Shown piece after piece: positions 17,380-26,040 of a DNA stretch of 64,000 nt; the first letter of the stretch is position 1; each line of letters begins with the position of its first letter. The stretch is from CAZUZS01 sp964624795 (GTDB taxonomy: Bacteria > Calditrichota > Calditrichia > RBG-13-44-9), in NCBI GenBank assembly GCA_964624795.1, contig CAZUZS010000019.1, positions 5,138 to 69,137 on the forward strand, given 5' to 3'. The translations under genes and the position numbers were made by a program. Below the pieces are notes generated by a model. It searched no databases, was not told where the DNA came from, and saw only the letters and a program-made list of their open reading frames with translations.

Positions 17380-18135
17380 ATGGCCAACACGGGTTCGAAA
17401 GCACTCGTCGGTTTGATCTTTATTGTTGCCCTGGTTTTCTGGGGAGGATGTGCTGGTAACAGCCCGCACACAAGCCCGGGCAATTCCACCGAATCGATGC
17501 GTTTTGCCTATCAGCCAAAATCTCCTGCAAATCCCGAAAATGTTCCGGAGTACAAGATCGGCTATAATGATTTATTGGAAATAAAATTCTTCAACAATCC
17601 GGATTTTAACGAAACCGTGCGTGTGCGTCCCGATGGACGAATTACCCTTCAGAGAATCGGCGATATTTTTGTTATTGGCAGAACCCCGGCCCAGCTTTGC
17701 AGCCGGGTAGATTCGGTGTACAGCCGGATTATCCGGAGTCCGGAAATTACGGTTTTCGTTAGGGAATTTGGTGGTCTCAATTTTTACGTTTTGGGTGCGG
17801 TATCGAAACCAGGAAGCTACCTGTATGAGAAGAATATGAATGTTTTGCAAGCTGTCGCGATAGCCGGCGGCGAATTGCAGGGTGCGAAGCTTACATCAGT
17901 CTTTGTGTTACGGAAAAGAGTTGATGGCTACATATATGTTAACAAGGTAAATGTTAAACCCGGCCGTATTGCAGACATTCTTTCCCAAAATATTTTTATT
18001 GAACCATACGATATTATATATGTCCCCAAAACCTTTTTTGGAAAGACGACCGATTTTATGCGCCGTTTGTTCGAGGGATATTTGCCTCCCCTGGATTTGT
18101 ACTTGCGCACGGTTTATTTTTATAATCGAAAATGA
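17380..18135 (+). CDS. Polysaccharide export lipoprotein (Wza/GumB-like)
   Basis: 251 residues when started at 17380. A signal helix ends with the lipobox FWGGC near residue 23, giving an outer-membrane lipoprotein. The poly-export domain follows (YKIGYNDLLEIKFFNNPDF, then VRPDGRITLQRIGDI) and one SLBB domain (FYVLGAVSKPGSYLYEK). The C-terminus ends in an amphipathic stretch like the membrane-spanning helix of Wza. A start at 17266 would bury the lipobox far inside the protein, so 17380 is chosen. It forms the secretion channel for the polymer made by the downstream genes; the ExeA-type ATPase starts 51 bases later. Confidence 0.9.
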   Translation: MANTGSKALVGLIFIVALVFWGGCAGNSPHTSPGNSTESMRFAYQPKSPANPENVPEYKIGYNDLLEIKFFNNPDFNETVRVRPDGRITLQRIGDIFVIGRTPAQLCSRVDSVYSRIIRSPEITVFVREFGGLNFYVLGAVSKPGSYLYEKNMNVLQAVAIAGGELQGAKLTSVFVLRKRVDGYIYVNKVNVKPGRIADILSQNIFIEPYDIIYVPKTFFGKTTDFMRRLFEGYLPPLDLYLRTVYFYNRK

Positions 18136-18186
18136 ATTGGCTTTGAAATAGAAAATTAAAACGCGAAACCAGGTATCGTAAAAAAT

Positions 18187-19191
18187 ATGTACCTTGAACA
18201 CTTTTCATTAAAAGAAGAACCTTTTAGTCTGACACCGAATCCAGACTACCTCTTCCTGAGTGAGGGACACAAGGAAGCTTTGGCTCGCGTCCAGTTTGGC
18301 ATCGAGACGAGACGCGGGTTTATTGTATTAACGGGAGAAGTTGGCTCGGGCAAAACCACGATTATTCGGACCTATTTAAAAAAACATCCTCCCGAGCAAA
18401 AAGTCGCGTTGGTGATAAACACCAAGGTTACAGCCAAGAATTTATTGCAGAACATCTGCAAGGATTTTGAAATTAAGGCAGATTATACTAAATTGTCAAA
18501 GGACGGTCTTTTAAATATTCTATACGATTTTATTCTCAAGAACTCCTTTTATGGGAATAACCTGGTTGTCATTATCGATGAAGCCCATGATTTGGGTGCG
18601 CGGCAATTAGAGGAAGTGCGTCTTTTAACAAATCTGGAAACCAATACAAGCAAACTTCTTCAGGTAGTGCTGGTCGGACAGCCTGAATTATGGGAGCTGC
18701 TCAATATGCCTGAATTGCGTTCCCTAAAACAGCGTATTCAAATGCATTATCATTTGAAACCGCTGGATTTTTCAAATGTGCAGAGATATATAAATCATCG
18801 GCTGAAATGTGCCGGCTCGAACCGAAAGGATATTTTCACATCAACAGCTTTGCAAAGGATATATCGGCTTTCCGGAGGCGTACCACGCGTTGTAAATGTT
18901 ATTTGTTCCAATGCCCTCCTGATGGCCTACAGCAAAGGAATAAATAAAATCGATCTTCCTCTCATTGAAGAAGTTGCCAACGAATTTACACCGAGAAATA
19001 ATTCAAAAACAGACGATCGGTCTGCGGAACCGGCGTCAGGTTCTACTCAACAAGCTGCAGAATTCCCCGCTTGTCCAAAATATTCGCGCTGGGGTTTATG
19101 GTTGGCGATCATTGTCGGCGGCTTTTTCGCATTCGAACTGGGAGTTCAAATATTAGCATTGTATTTGGGCAAGATTTTAAAACTTTTTTGA
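18187..19191 (+). CDS. ExeA/GspA-type AAA ATPase with C-terminal membrane helix
   Basis: 334 residues. The N-terminus, FSLKEEPFSLTPNPDYLFLS, is the hallmark of ExeA-like ATPases, which in exopolysaccharide loci are annotated as XrtA-associated ATPases. Walker A is GEVGSGKTT near residues 50-58 and Walker B is VVIIDEAHDLG near residue 128. A sensor-type segment LRSLKQRIQMHY follows. After residue 270 comes a polar linker and one membrane helix (about 300-325). It probably energises assembly or secretion across the inner membrane. It sits between the Wza-like gene and the BY-kinase relative, the usual order in such loci. Confidence 0.88.
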   Translation: MYLEHFSLKEEPFSLTPNPDYLFLSEGHKEALARVQFGIETRRGFIVLTGEVGSGKTTIIRTYLKKHPPEQKVALVINTKVTAKNLLQNICKDFEIKADYTKLSKDGLLNILYDFILKNSFYGNNLVVIIDEAHDLGARQLEEVRLLTNLETNTSKLLQVVLVGQPELWELLNMPELRSLKQRIQMHYHLKPLDFSNVQRYINHRLKCAGSNRKDIFTSTALQRIYRLSGGVPRVVNVICSNALLMAYSKGINKIDLPLIEEVANEFTPRNNSKTDDRSAEPASGSTQQAAEFPACPKYSRWGLWLAIIVGGFFAFELGVQILALYLGKILKLF

Positions 19192-19206
19192 TGGGCATTT
19201 TAAATT

Positions 19207-19998
19207 ATGGGTTACATCTATAATATTCTTGAAAAAAACGATCGCTTCATGCAGTTCTCTGCAAAAGAGACCAATGGATTGTCGCGAAATCTTGGTGACA
19301 TTTCTCTTGCAGCGCAAAATTTTAACCTGAAGCAATTTCCGGACGTTCTGAAAGAAATCTATATATTAAAAGAGAATCTTTCCGTTTTATTAAGCGAAAG
19401 CAACCAGAAAGTTTACGCGTTTACGAGTCCCCACGCGGGAGAAGGTGTTACCACCATCGTTTCGCACCTGGCTTTTGTATGGGCGAAATCCTTTGTTTCC
19501 GTTCCCGGCGATCTGAATCTTTCTCCCAAACGAAAGGTGCTTGTCATCGATGCCAATCGCCAAAGTCCTCAGCTCCATGCTCATTTTAAAATTGAGCAGG
19601 CGTCCGGCCTTTCCGATTTCCTTTCCGGAGCAGCGCCGCTTGACCGGGTCGTACGGACGGTTGTCGGCAAGAATCTGTACATTATAACGGCCGGAGGCGC
19701 AAATGATTTAGATGAAGAGATATTCTCATCTCCGCGTTTTGCTCGATTGCTGCAAAAACTCGAGGAAAAATTTGATGTCATTCTGGTTGATACACCCCCA
19801 ATCCTGAACTCATCCGAGAGCATCCCACTGGCGAAGGCTTTTAAGAATTATATACTTGTAATTAACTCACAGAAAACACGCACTTCAATTGCCCAAAAGG
19901 CAGTCGAACGGCTTTTGTTTTATCACGCATCCGTAAAAGGGATTGTAATGAACCAGAGACGTTTTTATGTGCCAGATACCCTGTACAAAAAACTTTAA
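19207..19998 (+). CDS. BY-kinase/CpsD-like protein with degenerate ATP site
   Basis: 263 residues matching the cytoplasmic domain of bacterial tyrosine kinases of the Wzc/CapB type. The P-loop reads SPHAGEGVTTIVSHLA. The invariant lysine of GEGK(S/T)T is replaced by Val at residue 81. The Walker A' motif reads VLVIDANRQSP instead of the usual DxDxR form, losing the second Asp. Walker B FDVILVDTPPI is intact. The C-terminus has only two scattered tyrosines (RRFYVPDTLYKKL), not a tyrosine cluster. The fold is probably kept but kinase activity is doubtful; a regulatory or structural role with the Wzz-like protein is a reasonable guess. ATG at 19207, 16 bases after the ATPase stop. Confidence 0.85.
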   Translation: MGYIYNILEKNDRFMQFSAKETNGLSRNLGDISLAAQNFNLKQFPDVLKEIYILKENLSVLLSESNQKVYAFTSPHAGEGVTTIVSHLAFVWAKSFVSVPGDLNLSPKRKVLVIDANRQSPQLHAHFKIEQASGLSDFLSGAAPLDRVVRTVVGKNLYIITAGGANDLDEEIFSSPRFARLLQKLEEKFDVILVDTPPILNSSESIPLAKAFKNYILVINSQKTRTSIAQKAVERLLFYHASVKGIVMNQRRFYVPDTLYKKL

Positions 19999-20003
19999 AA
20001 GAA

Positions 20004-21188
20004 ATGATGGCTATTAAGAACAGAAAATTGCAGGATAAATTGATAATCACGGATCGCTATGCAAATTTCGTCGAGGCAGATGGTTTTCTCAAGAATCTGG
20101 AACGGGATTTTCGGGAAGGCGGCAAAAACAGGGACATCCCGACTGTCGCCAAACTGGAAATTGTCCCAAAAAATGGCGACCGGCCTTTCTCTGTCTGGCC
20201 TGCACAAAACCTGGTGCAGGTAATATCGCACAACATTCGCGGCCAGGATTATTGGATGTTGCTGGATACATGCCTGTACATCTGTTTCTCACGCTGCGAT
20301 AAGTTTAGTGTAGCAAGCTGTATAAATCGTCTCGACGGTACTTTGCAGAAATCGCAGCCGGTCGATTTTTTGAAGAACTTCGAAATCCGAAGAAGTTATT
20401 TCGATTATTTTGAAATCGTTGTTGAATTGCAGAATCTGGTGAAATCCTCTAATTGGATGAAGAGGAAAGACAGATCGAATCCGGCAAAGAAAAGTGAAGT
20501 GATCGATGTTTTCAAGACGGCGTCTCTTCCATTCGATTGGCGGCTGATCGCACCACCTTACAGCACCAATTACCAAAAGCGCGTTAAGCGAATAATGGAT
20601 ATTATCTTGTCATTGTTATTCATCGGTTTTTTCCTCCCGCTGGGGCTCCTCATCGGTATTGCCATTTTTATCGACTCTCCGGGCCCGATTCTTTTTCGGC
20701 AAAAGCGGGTCGGGCATCTGGGGAAAACATTTTTCATCTATAAATTTCGCACTATGAATGCCAAGGCTGAAAACGAGTTTAGCCACAACCATCTGATTGA
20801 ATTAATTACTTCTGCGGAGATGTCTACCAGTGAGCTCAGAACGGCCTACGCGAATCATTTGGACTCTTCACTAACAAGGATAGGCAGGCTTCTAAGGAAG
20901 ACGAGCCTGGATGAAATTCCCCAAATCATCAACATTTTAAAGAATGAAATGAGCTTTGTTGGGCCACGTCCCCACCCTGTTTACGAAGTTGAAAAATATA
21001 AAAAGTGGTATTACCAGCGACTTATTGTGAAACCGGGATTAACAGGACTTTCGAAGATATCGCTGCGTTTTTCGCCTGATAATTATGAGGAAACCATGCG
21101 TTTGGATCTGCGCTATGTGCGCGACTGGTCGCTTTGGCTGGACTTAAAAATAGTATTTAACACTTTTAATACAATTCTTTCGGAATAG
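20004..21188 (+). CDS. Priming sugar transferase with unusual soluble N-terminus
   Basis: The last 200 residues form the bacterial sugar transferase domain: a membrane re-entrant helix (IILSLLFIGFFLPLGLLIGI), PGPILFRQKRVGHLGKTFFI, YKFRTM, LRKTSLDEIPQIINIL with the catalytic Asp-Glu, and GPRPHPVYEVEKY. It transfers a sugar-1-phosphate to undecaprenyl phosphate to begin each repeat unit. The first 190 residues are not the four-helix membrane region of WbaP/WcaJ; they look soluble, have no motif I recognise and contain several cysteines (LLDTCLYICFSRC). ATGs at 20004 and 20007 are equivalent starts. Sugar specificity unknown. Confidence 0.88.
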   Translation: MMAIKNRKLQDKLIITDRYANFVEADGFLKNLERDFREGGKNRDIPTVAKLEIVPKNGDRPFSVWPAQNLVQVISHNIRGQDYWMLLDTCLYICFSRCDKFSVASCINRLDGTLQKSQPVDFLKNFEIRRSYFDYFEIVVELQNLVKSSNWMKRKDRSNPAKKSEVIDVFKTASLPFDWRLIAPPYSTNYQKRVKRIMDIILSLLFIGFFLPLGLLIGIAIFIDSPGPILFRQKRVGHLGKTFFIYKFRTMNAKAENEFSHNHLIELITSAEMSTSELRTAYANHLDSSLTRIGRLLRKTSLDEIPQIINILKNEMSFVGPRPHPVYEVEKYKKWYYQRLIVKPGLTGLSKISLRFSPDNYEETMRLDLRYVRDWSLWLDLKIVFNTFNTILSE

Positions 21189-21219
21189 CATTGATTAAAC
21201 CACGTAAGGGACTACGAAT

Positions 21220-22236
21220 ATGTTTCTTTATGGAAAAAGAATCTTGGTAACCGGCGGTGCAGGATTTGTGGGATCAAATCTTGTGGACCGACTTGTTGAA
21301 TTGAACGCAGAAGTCACTGTTTTGGATGATTTGTTTACCGGAAAGCTTTCGAATATTGAGAATCGCGATCGGATTCGTTTTGTTGGTGGCTCTGTTGCTG
21401 ACTACGACCTCGTGGAGGAACTCAGTGCAGAATCAGATTGTGTCTTCAGCCTTGCGGTTAGGAATATTATTGTCTCCACAAAAAATCCCCACCAGGATTT
21501 TGAGGTGAATGCCCGCGGAACATTCAATGTTTTGCAGGCGGCCAGGAAACGGGGGGTCAAACGTGTTGTCTACATTTCTTCCGCTTCAGTTTATGGGAAT
21601 TCCCGTTACCTGCCGATTAATGAGGATGATGGTTACAATATCCTAAATCCTTATGCGGCCAGCAAAATGACTGGGGAAAACTATTGCATGGCATTCCACG
21701 AAAGTTACAAAGTGCCGGTTACGGTTCTTCGCTATTCCAACGTATATGGGATTCGTCAGAATCCCTCGAATCCTTACTGCGGGGTAGTTTCTAAATTTTT
21801 CGAATCTGTATTGGACGAACAGCCGCCGCAGATCCACGGCGACGGAGAGCAGAGCCGGGATTTTACTTATGTGGGAGACGTAGTGGAAGCCACAATTTTG
21901 GCTGCTGTTCAGGATAAAGCAATCGGCGAGGTATTTAATGTCGGCACCGGAATTGAGACCAGCATTAACACATTGGCTCGGACGATTCTGGAGATCGCCA
22001 ACCTGGATGTTGAACCCGATTATATCGACAAAAGGGACATCGACAATATCCGCCGCCGGGTAATGAATATCGAAAAGATAAGAAAATACATCCGCTGGGT
22101 TCCCACCACCACACTCAACAAAGGATTATTCAGAACGTACGAATGGTTAAGATCAAATAGCTTTAACGGGAACGGAAAGCTTCAACCAAGTAAAGAAGAG
22201 GAAAATGGAATATATCAAATTTCTCAAAAATCATAG
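21220..22236 (+). CDS. UDP-sugar epimerase/dehydratase-like SDR
   Basis: 338 residues. The N-terminus VTGGAGFVGSNLVDRL binds NAD, and ISSASVYGN with NPYAASKMTGENYC supply the Ser-Tyr-Lys catalytic set. LRYSNVYGIRQ and the DFTYVGDVVEATILA segment are typical of UDP-glucose 4-epimerase and related enzymes acting on nucleotide sugars. It should provide an activated sugar for the polymer. The last 32 bases overlap the start of the deacetylase gene, indicating coupled translation. The exact sugar cannot be read from the sequence. Confidence 0.88.
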   Translation: MFLYGKRILVTGGAGFVGSNLVDRLVELNAEVTVLDDLFTGKLSNIENRDRIRFVGGSVADYDLVEELSAESDCVFSLAVRNIIVSTKNPHQDFEVNARGTFNVLQAARKRGVKRVVYISSASVYGNSRYLPINEDDGYNILNPYAASKMTGENYCMAFHESYKVPVTVLRYSNVYGIRQNPSNPYCGVVSKFFESVLDEQPPQIHGDGEQSRDFTYVGDVVEATILAAVQDKAIGEVFNVGTGIETSINTLARTILEIANLDVEPDYIDKRDIDNIRRRVMNIEKIRKYIRWVPTTTLNKGLFRTYEWLRSNSFNGNGKLQPSKEEENGIYQISQKS

Positions 22237-23497
22237 AAGCGTTTCCAATCTTACCAGACGCGTTCCCAAAATTGTCTCGCGTTATGGTTTCGATGGGCAA
22301 AAATTACGCAAAAATATCTTTTCTATGGTTGAAGATTGCAATCGCTTCTATGTTTGTCCGACTCTCCCCGTAACAGGTCAGGTCGTCGGAAAATATCCTG
22401 ATTTTTTCCAGCAATTTGATGAATCTCAGGTTGAATTTGCAATTCACGGCTATTTTCACCAGGACTACACACGTCTCTCGGTCCAGGAGAAACGGGACCA
22501 GCTCGGTCGTGCTTATAAAATATTCAAGGATGCAAACGTCCCAATCTCCGGCTTTCGTTTCCCCTACCTGCGGGTAGATGACGAATCACTTTCCCTGGTG
22601 GGAGAACTGCCGTTCATTTACGATAGCAGCCAAAGTTTTTGGTGGGAAATAGATCGGGCGCTGCTGAACGGTCATTCGAAAGTTGTTGAGAAAATGAGGA
22701 CACAATATGATCCCCGGTCCCCACAGGATGCTCCGGTGCTCCCCAAACGACTGGGCTCGCTCATCGAGATGCCCGTGTCTTTACCGGATGATGATATTAT
22801 AATGGATCGGGTAGGCATTGGCGACAATGAATTGATTGCAAAGTTGTGGTTGGGGATTCTGGAGCAGACGGTCCGGCGCAACGAGCTGTTTGTGCTGCAG
22901 TTGCACCCCGAGCGATTTCAATTGCTCCGCCAGGCCCTGAGCACACTTCTGCAGGAAATAAGGCAGCGAGACAAGCAGATCTGGGTTGCACCCTTGCGAG
23001 AAATTGCACAGTGGTGGAATAAACGGGAGGAATTTCATGTAAGCTACAAGCGCAACGGTAACAATTGCCTGCGGGTCCAGATTAAACATCCCGGGGAATT
23101 GAATTACCAGTTGCTTAATTTCTCCGCCAAGAATTTCAAAATCACCAATTCGTATCGATCTAACGAAGTGCTTGAAGAGTTCGAGATAGAGGAAGATCAG
23201 TTGCCGTTGATTGGTGTGGGAAAGGAAACATCGTTGGGGTTTCGGCAATTGTTGACCAACCTCGGATTTCCCTTTGAGGAAGTAGCCAACTGCCCGGAAA
23301 AGTGCAGCGTTTATATCGAAAAAGACCCTGAGACTCGTTCCGTCAATAAGTGGCTAAACCAGTTCCTGTCATCGTTAACCAGCCCCTTGATACGATTTAA
23401 TTACTGGCCGGAAAATTTCAGCGCGGCGTTTGCGGTGACCGGCGATATTGATGCACTGACCACCCAGGATTTTTTCTCGAGGATTTATGACCGCTGA
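22205..23497 (+). CDS. NodB-type polysaccharide deacetylase, apparently permuted
   Basis: 430 residues. Residues about 45-160 match the middle of a carbohydrate esterase 4 fold: RFYVCPTLPVTGQVVGKYP, then the metal motif VEFAIHGYFHQDY (His-x3-His) and GFRFPYLRVDDESL. The usual first motif, a strand ending in Asp-Asp, is missing at the N-terminus. At the very C-terminus, however, FSAAFAVTGDIDALTTQDF looks like that missing strand, with GDID as the catalytic and metal aspartates. The simplest reading is a circular permutation. A middle region (about 270-400) is unassigned. Usually paired with a FemAB-like gene in exosortase-type loci, as here, where the next gene starts 11 bases before this stop. 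Confidence 0.78.
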   Translation: MEYIKFLKNHRSVSNLTRRVPKIVSRYGFDGQKLRKNIFSMVEDCNRFYVCPTLPVTGQVVGKYPDFFQQFDESQVEFAIHGYFHQDYTRLSVQEKRDQLGRAYKIFKDANVPISGFRFPYLRVDDESLSLVGELPFIYDSSQSFWWEIDRALLNGHSKVVEKMRTQYDPRSPQDAPVLPKRLGSLIEMPVSLPDDDIIMDRVGIGDNELIAKLWLGILEQTVRRNELFVLQLHPERFQLLRQALSTLLQEIRQRDKQIWVAPLREIAQWWNKREEFHVSYKRNGNNCLRVQIKHPGELNYQLLNFSAKNFKITNSYRSNEVLEEFEIEEDQLPLIGVGKETSLGFRQLLTNLGFPFEEVANCPEKCSVYIEKDPETRSVNKWLNQFLSSLTSPLIRFNYWPENFSAAFAVTGDIDALTTQDFFSRIYDR

Positions 23498-24293
23498 TAT
23501 TCAAATTAAAGATCGGGTAGATACTGTAGAGTGGGACAAATTCTGCCGTGAAAACGGCGGCAATGTTTTTCAATCCCCCTACTTTTTCGAAATGTGCCGC
23601 GCCGCTNNNNNNNNNNNNNNNNNNNNNNNNNNNNNNNNNNNNNNNNNNNNNNNNNNNNNNNNNNNNNNNNNNNNNNNNNNNNNNNNNNNNNNNNNNNNNN
23701 NNNNNNTGAATTACACTGTTAACCTCCGCCCTCCGCTTGACGAAATCCTTAAAGCGGTGAGGCGGGAAAAAAGAAAAAAAATCAGGGCCGGCGAGCGAAA
23801 CGGGCTTAAGCTGCAGGAAGCAAAAAGCATAGAAGAGGTGGCACTCTTTTATCAAATATTGAAAAAAACATACCAACAAAAAAAGGTGCCGCTCGCCGAT
23901 AGCTCTTTATTCACGGAAAAATTCACAGCATACAACGCAGAAAAAGTATACCGAATCCTGCTTGTTGAGTATGGCGGACAGGTGATTGGTGGGCAGGCGC
24001 TGCTGTTTTACAACGGAATTGCCTACGCCTGGTACATGGCGGTGGATGATGCGTATTTCCATCTGCGTGTTTCTGACTGGCTGGTATGGAAAACCATCGA
24101 ATACGTAAGATCCTCCGGCTGCAGCCTGTTTGATTTCTGTGGTGCGGGACGACCGGATGAAAAATATGGCGTCCGGGATTTTAAAAAGAGCTTTGGCGGG
24201 GAGGAAGTAAATTATGGCCGGTTCATTTTTACTCCCCGGCCCCGTCTGTACGGTTTTATGAATTCCTTGTATTCGCTGGGATCAAAGAAATGA
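23487..24293 (+). CDS. FemAB/GNAT-like acyltransferase, interrupted by an assembly gap
   Basis: Before the gap 40 residues are readable (including VEWDKFCRENGGNVFQSPYF) and after it about 195 (from LDEILKAVRREKRKKIRAGE to the end, with FDFCGAGRPDEKYGVRDFKKSFGGEEV). Both parts align with the paralogue at 26041-27102, so they belong to one gene. FemAB-fold proteins transfer amino acids or acyl groups to envelope polymers; members beside a deacetylase are called XrtA/PEP-CTERM-associated. By comparison with the paralogue about 95 residues are missing while the Ns stand for 33-34, so the true length is probably near 330. The reading frame through the Ns is therefore not evidence of anything. Confidence 0.8.
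   Translation: MTADIQIKDRVDTVEWDKFCRENGGNVFQSPYFFEMCRAAXXXXXXXXXXXXXXXXXXXXXXXXXXXXXXXXXXNYTVNLRPPLDEILKAVRREKRKKIRAGERNGLKLQEAKSIEEVALFYQILKKTYQQKKVPLADSSLFTEKFTAYNAEKVYRILLVEYGGQVIGGQALLFYNGIAYAWYMAVDDAYFHLRVSDWLVWKTIEYVRSSGCSLFDFCGAGRPDEKYGVRDFKKSFGGEEVNYGRFIFTPRPRLYGFMNSLYSLGSKK
23607..23706. other. Assembly gap (100 Ns)
   Basis: Exactly 100 undetermined bases inside the first FemAB-like gene. A round number suggests a placeholder. Alignment to the paralogue implies that roughly 285 bases are really missing. Confidence 0.97.
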
Positions 24294-24430
24294 GCCGGTG
24301 TGTGTTTTTTGATTTTATGATTTCCCGATGGAGGCCGGAATAGGTTTTGGCAAATATGGAATGGTTCCGGAAGAAGCACGAACCATGAAGTTACAAATTC
24401 TATGCTTCACGATTTGTTAATGGCGGAAAT

Positions 24431-24545
24431 CGGGGGCCGGAAGGATACCGGTCCATCAATCAGAAATCGCCTGAACCATTCTGTCGCCTGTAACTGACGT
24501 GGCGGAGCTGTGCCAAAGCGATTCAAGGAGGGCGGCAGCCCCCGG
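24431..24545 (+). promoter_or_regulatory. Possible structured leader upstream of the Wzz-like gene
   Basis: CGGGGGC at 24431-24437 can pair with GCCCCCG at 24538-24544, closing a loop of about 100 bases. Inside are smaller pairings, CCGG/CCGG at about 24437-24451 and CGCC/GGCG at about 24485-24504. The structure ends 27 bases before the start codon and 15 bases before its GAGG. It lies in a 278-base spacer with no gene. No known riboswitch consensus is recognised; the pairing may be chance. Confidence 0.3.
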
Positions 24546-24571
24546 TAGTTTTAGAAAAAGAGGCATTTCTC

Positions 24572-26020
24572 ATGAACAAAATCAATTCGAATGAAAAAGG
24601 CTTGCCGCTGCGCTATCTGCTGCAGGTCGTCTTTAAACATAAAACAATGATGAGCATTCTTTTCCTCTCGATTGTTCTTACGGTACTGATTGGGAATCTG
24701 TTGATGAAACCGGTCTACCAGGCATCTGCAAAAATTCTGCTGGAATTACGTGAAAATGATGAAAAAGCTTTGCTGTTCCGCATGAATCTGAATCCTGACT
24801 ATGGCCGCTACAACTGGATTAATTCGGAAGTAGAGATCATTCGCAGCCGGCCGGTAGTGATTCGCGTTATACAGGATTTGGACCTGTTGAAGAATTATAG
24901 GAGGAGCCATGCCAAGCAGGAGAGCGATTCATTGCTTATGGAAGAAGCCATTCGTGATTTCTACTATTCGCTTTCCCTGGAAACGACAAAAGACGCTCCG
25001 ATGGTGCAAATTCAATTCAATGATAAAAATCCACAGCAGGCAGCGCGGATTGTCAAATCGATCATTGATAATTATATCAGCTACCGGCACCAGCTTTTTG
25101 AGAAAAGTGCTTCTTATAAATTCCTGGATGAACAAACTGCGCTGACCGGTCAACAGTTACGTGAGCTGGAGGCGAAGGCCGCCGAATTCAAGCAACAGAG
25201 CGGATTGGCCATTCCTGAGGAACACGGGAGAATTCTGTATGAAAAATTGGCAGAATATGAGAAAAATCTCGCAGAAGTACGTTCCGAGTTGGCTGCAAAA
25301 GAATCCCGCTTGCAGCTATTAAAACAACAGTTAGCCCAGGGAAAGGAATCCAGCTTACCGGAAACCGGCAAGGAAGAAGCATCCGGCAGGGCAGCCTATC
25401 TGGATGAACTCAAAAGTAAACTGTTCGATCTGGAAATGAAACGCCAGGTTCTGCTCGAAAAATTTACACCGGAGTATCCTGAAGTTGCGAATTTAAGCAG
25501 CCAGATTGAGACCATACATAAAAAAATTTATGATGAAATTAATCAATACATTATGGAAAAGGAGACCGAGGCGCAGGCGATGCGCAGGCAGGCGGCGGTT
25601 CTCATGCAAAACATTAACGAGACCAGGCAGGAAATTAAAAACTTCGTTGGGCAGGAACACCAGTTGGAACAACTCACACGTGGAATAGGGGATAAACGGG
25701 ATGTCTATTCAGTTCTTTTGAGGCAAAAGGAAGAAGCGCGCCTCTCCATGGCGAAATCACAGGACAGGGTTCTGGTCAAGGTTGTCAGCCCCCCTTCTGT
25801 GCCGGTGGATGCGGTAAGCCCCAAAAGACAACAGAATGTTTTGCTTTCTGTTTTGGTTGGGCTCATGGTTGCGCTTGCTGCGGCGTTTGGCGCTGAATTT
25901 CTCAGCCACACCTACAGCAGCGTCGAGGATGTGGAAAATCACCTGGGTGTACCTGTCTTAGGGTCCGTAAGCGATTTCAGTCATTTCGATTCGGAGGCCA
26001 AACACAAGCCTGCCGGTTAA
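24572..26020 (+). CDS. Wzz/GumC-like chain-length determinant without kinase domain
   Basis: 482 residues. The Wzz domain opens with a membrane helix (about 28-50) followed by KPVYQASAKILLEL. A long periplasmic coiled coil covers about 190-390, and the second membrane helix is at about 420-443, ending AEFLSHTYSSVEDVENHLG, the link that in Wzc-type proteins leads into the tyrosine kinase domain. Here the protein stops about 25 residues later. The kinase-like part is encoded separately at 19207, a split arrangement. It should control polymer length together with the export lipoprotein. GAGG precedes the ATG. A spacer of 278 bases before it suggests a separate transcript start. Confidence 0.9.
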   Translation: MNKINSNEKGLPLRYLLQVVFKHKTMMSILFLSIVLTVLIGNLLMKPVYQASAKILLELRENDEKALLFRMNLNPDYGRYNWINSEVEIIRSRPVVIRVIQDLDLLKNYRRSHAKQESDSLLMEEAIRDFYYSLSLETTKDAPMVQIQFNDKNPQQAARIVKSIIDNYISYRHQLFEKSASYKFLDEQTALTGQQLRELEAKAAEFKQQSGLAIPEEHGRILYEKLAEYEKNLAEVRSELAAKESRLQLLKQQLAQGKESSLPETGKEEASGRAAYLDELKSKLFDLEMKRQVLLEKFTPEYPEVANLSSQIETIHKKIYDEINQYIMEKETEAQAMRRQAAVLMQNINETRQEIKNFVGQEHQLEQLTRGIGDKRDVYSVLLRQKEEARLSMAKSQDRVLVKVVSPPSVPVDAVSPKRQQNVLLSVLVGLMVALAAAFGAEFLSHTYSSVEDVENHLGVPVLGSVSDFSHFDSEAKHKPAG

Positions 26021-26040
26021 TAAAATCTTATGGAGAATTT

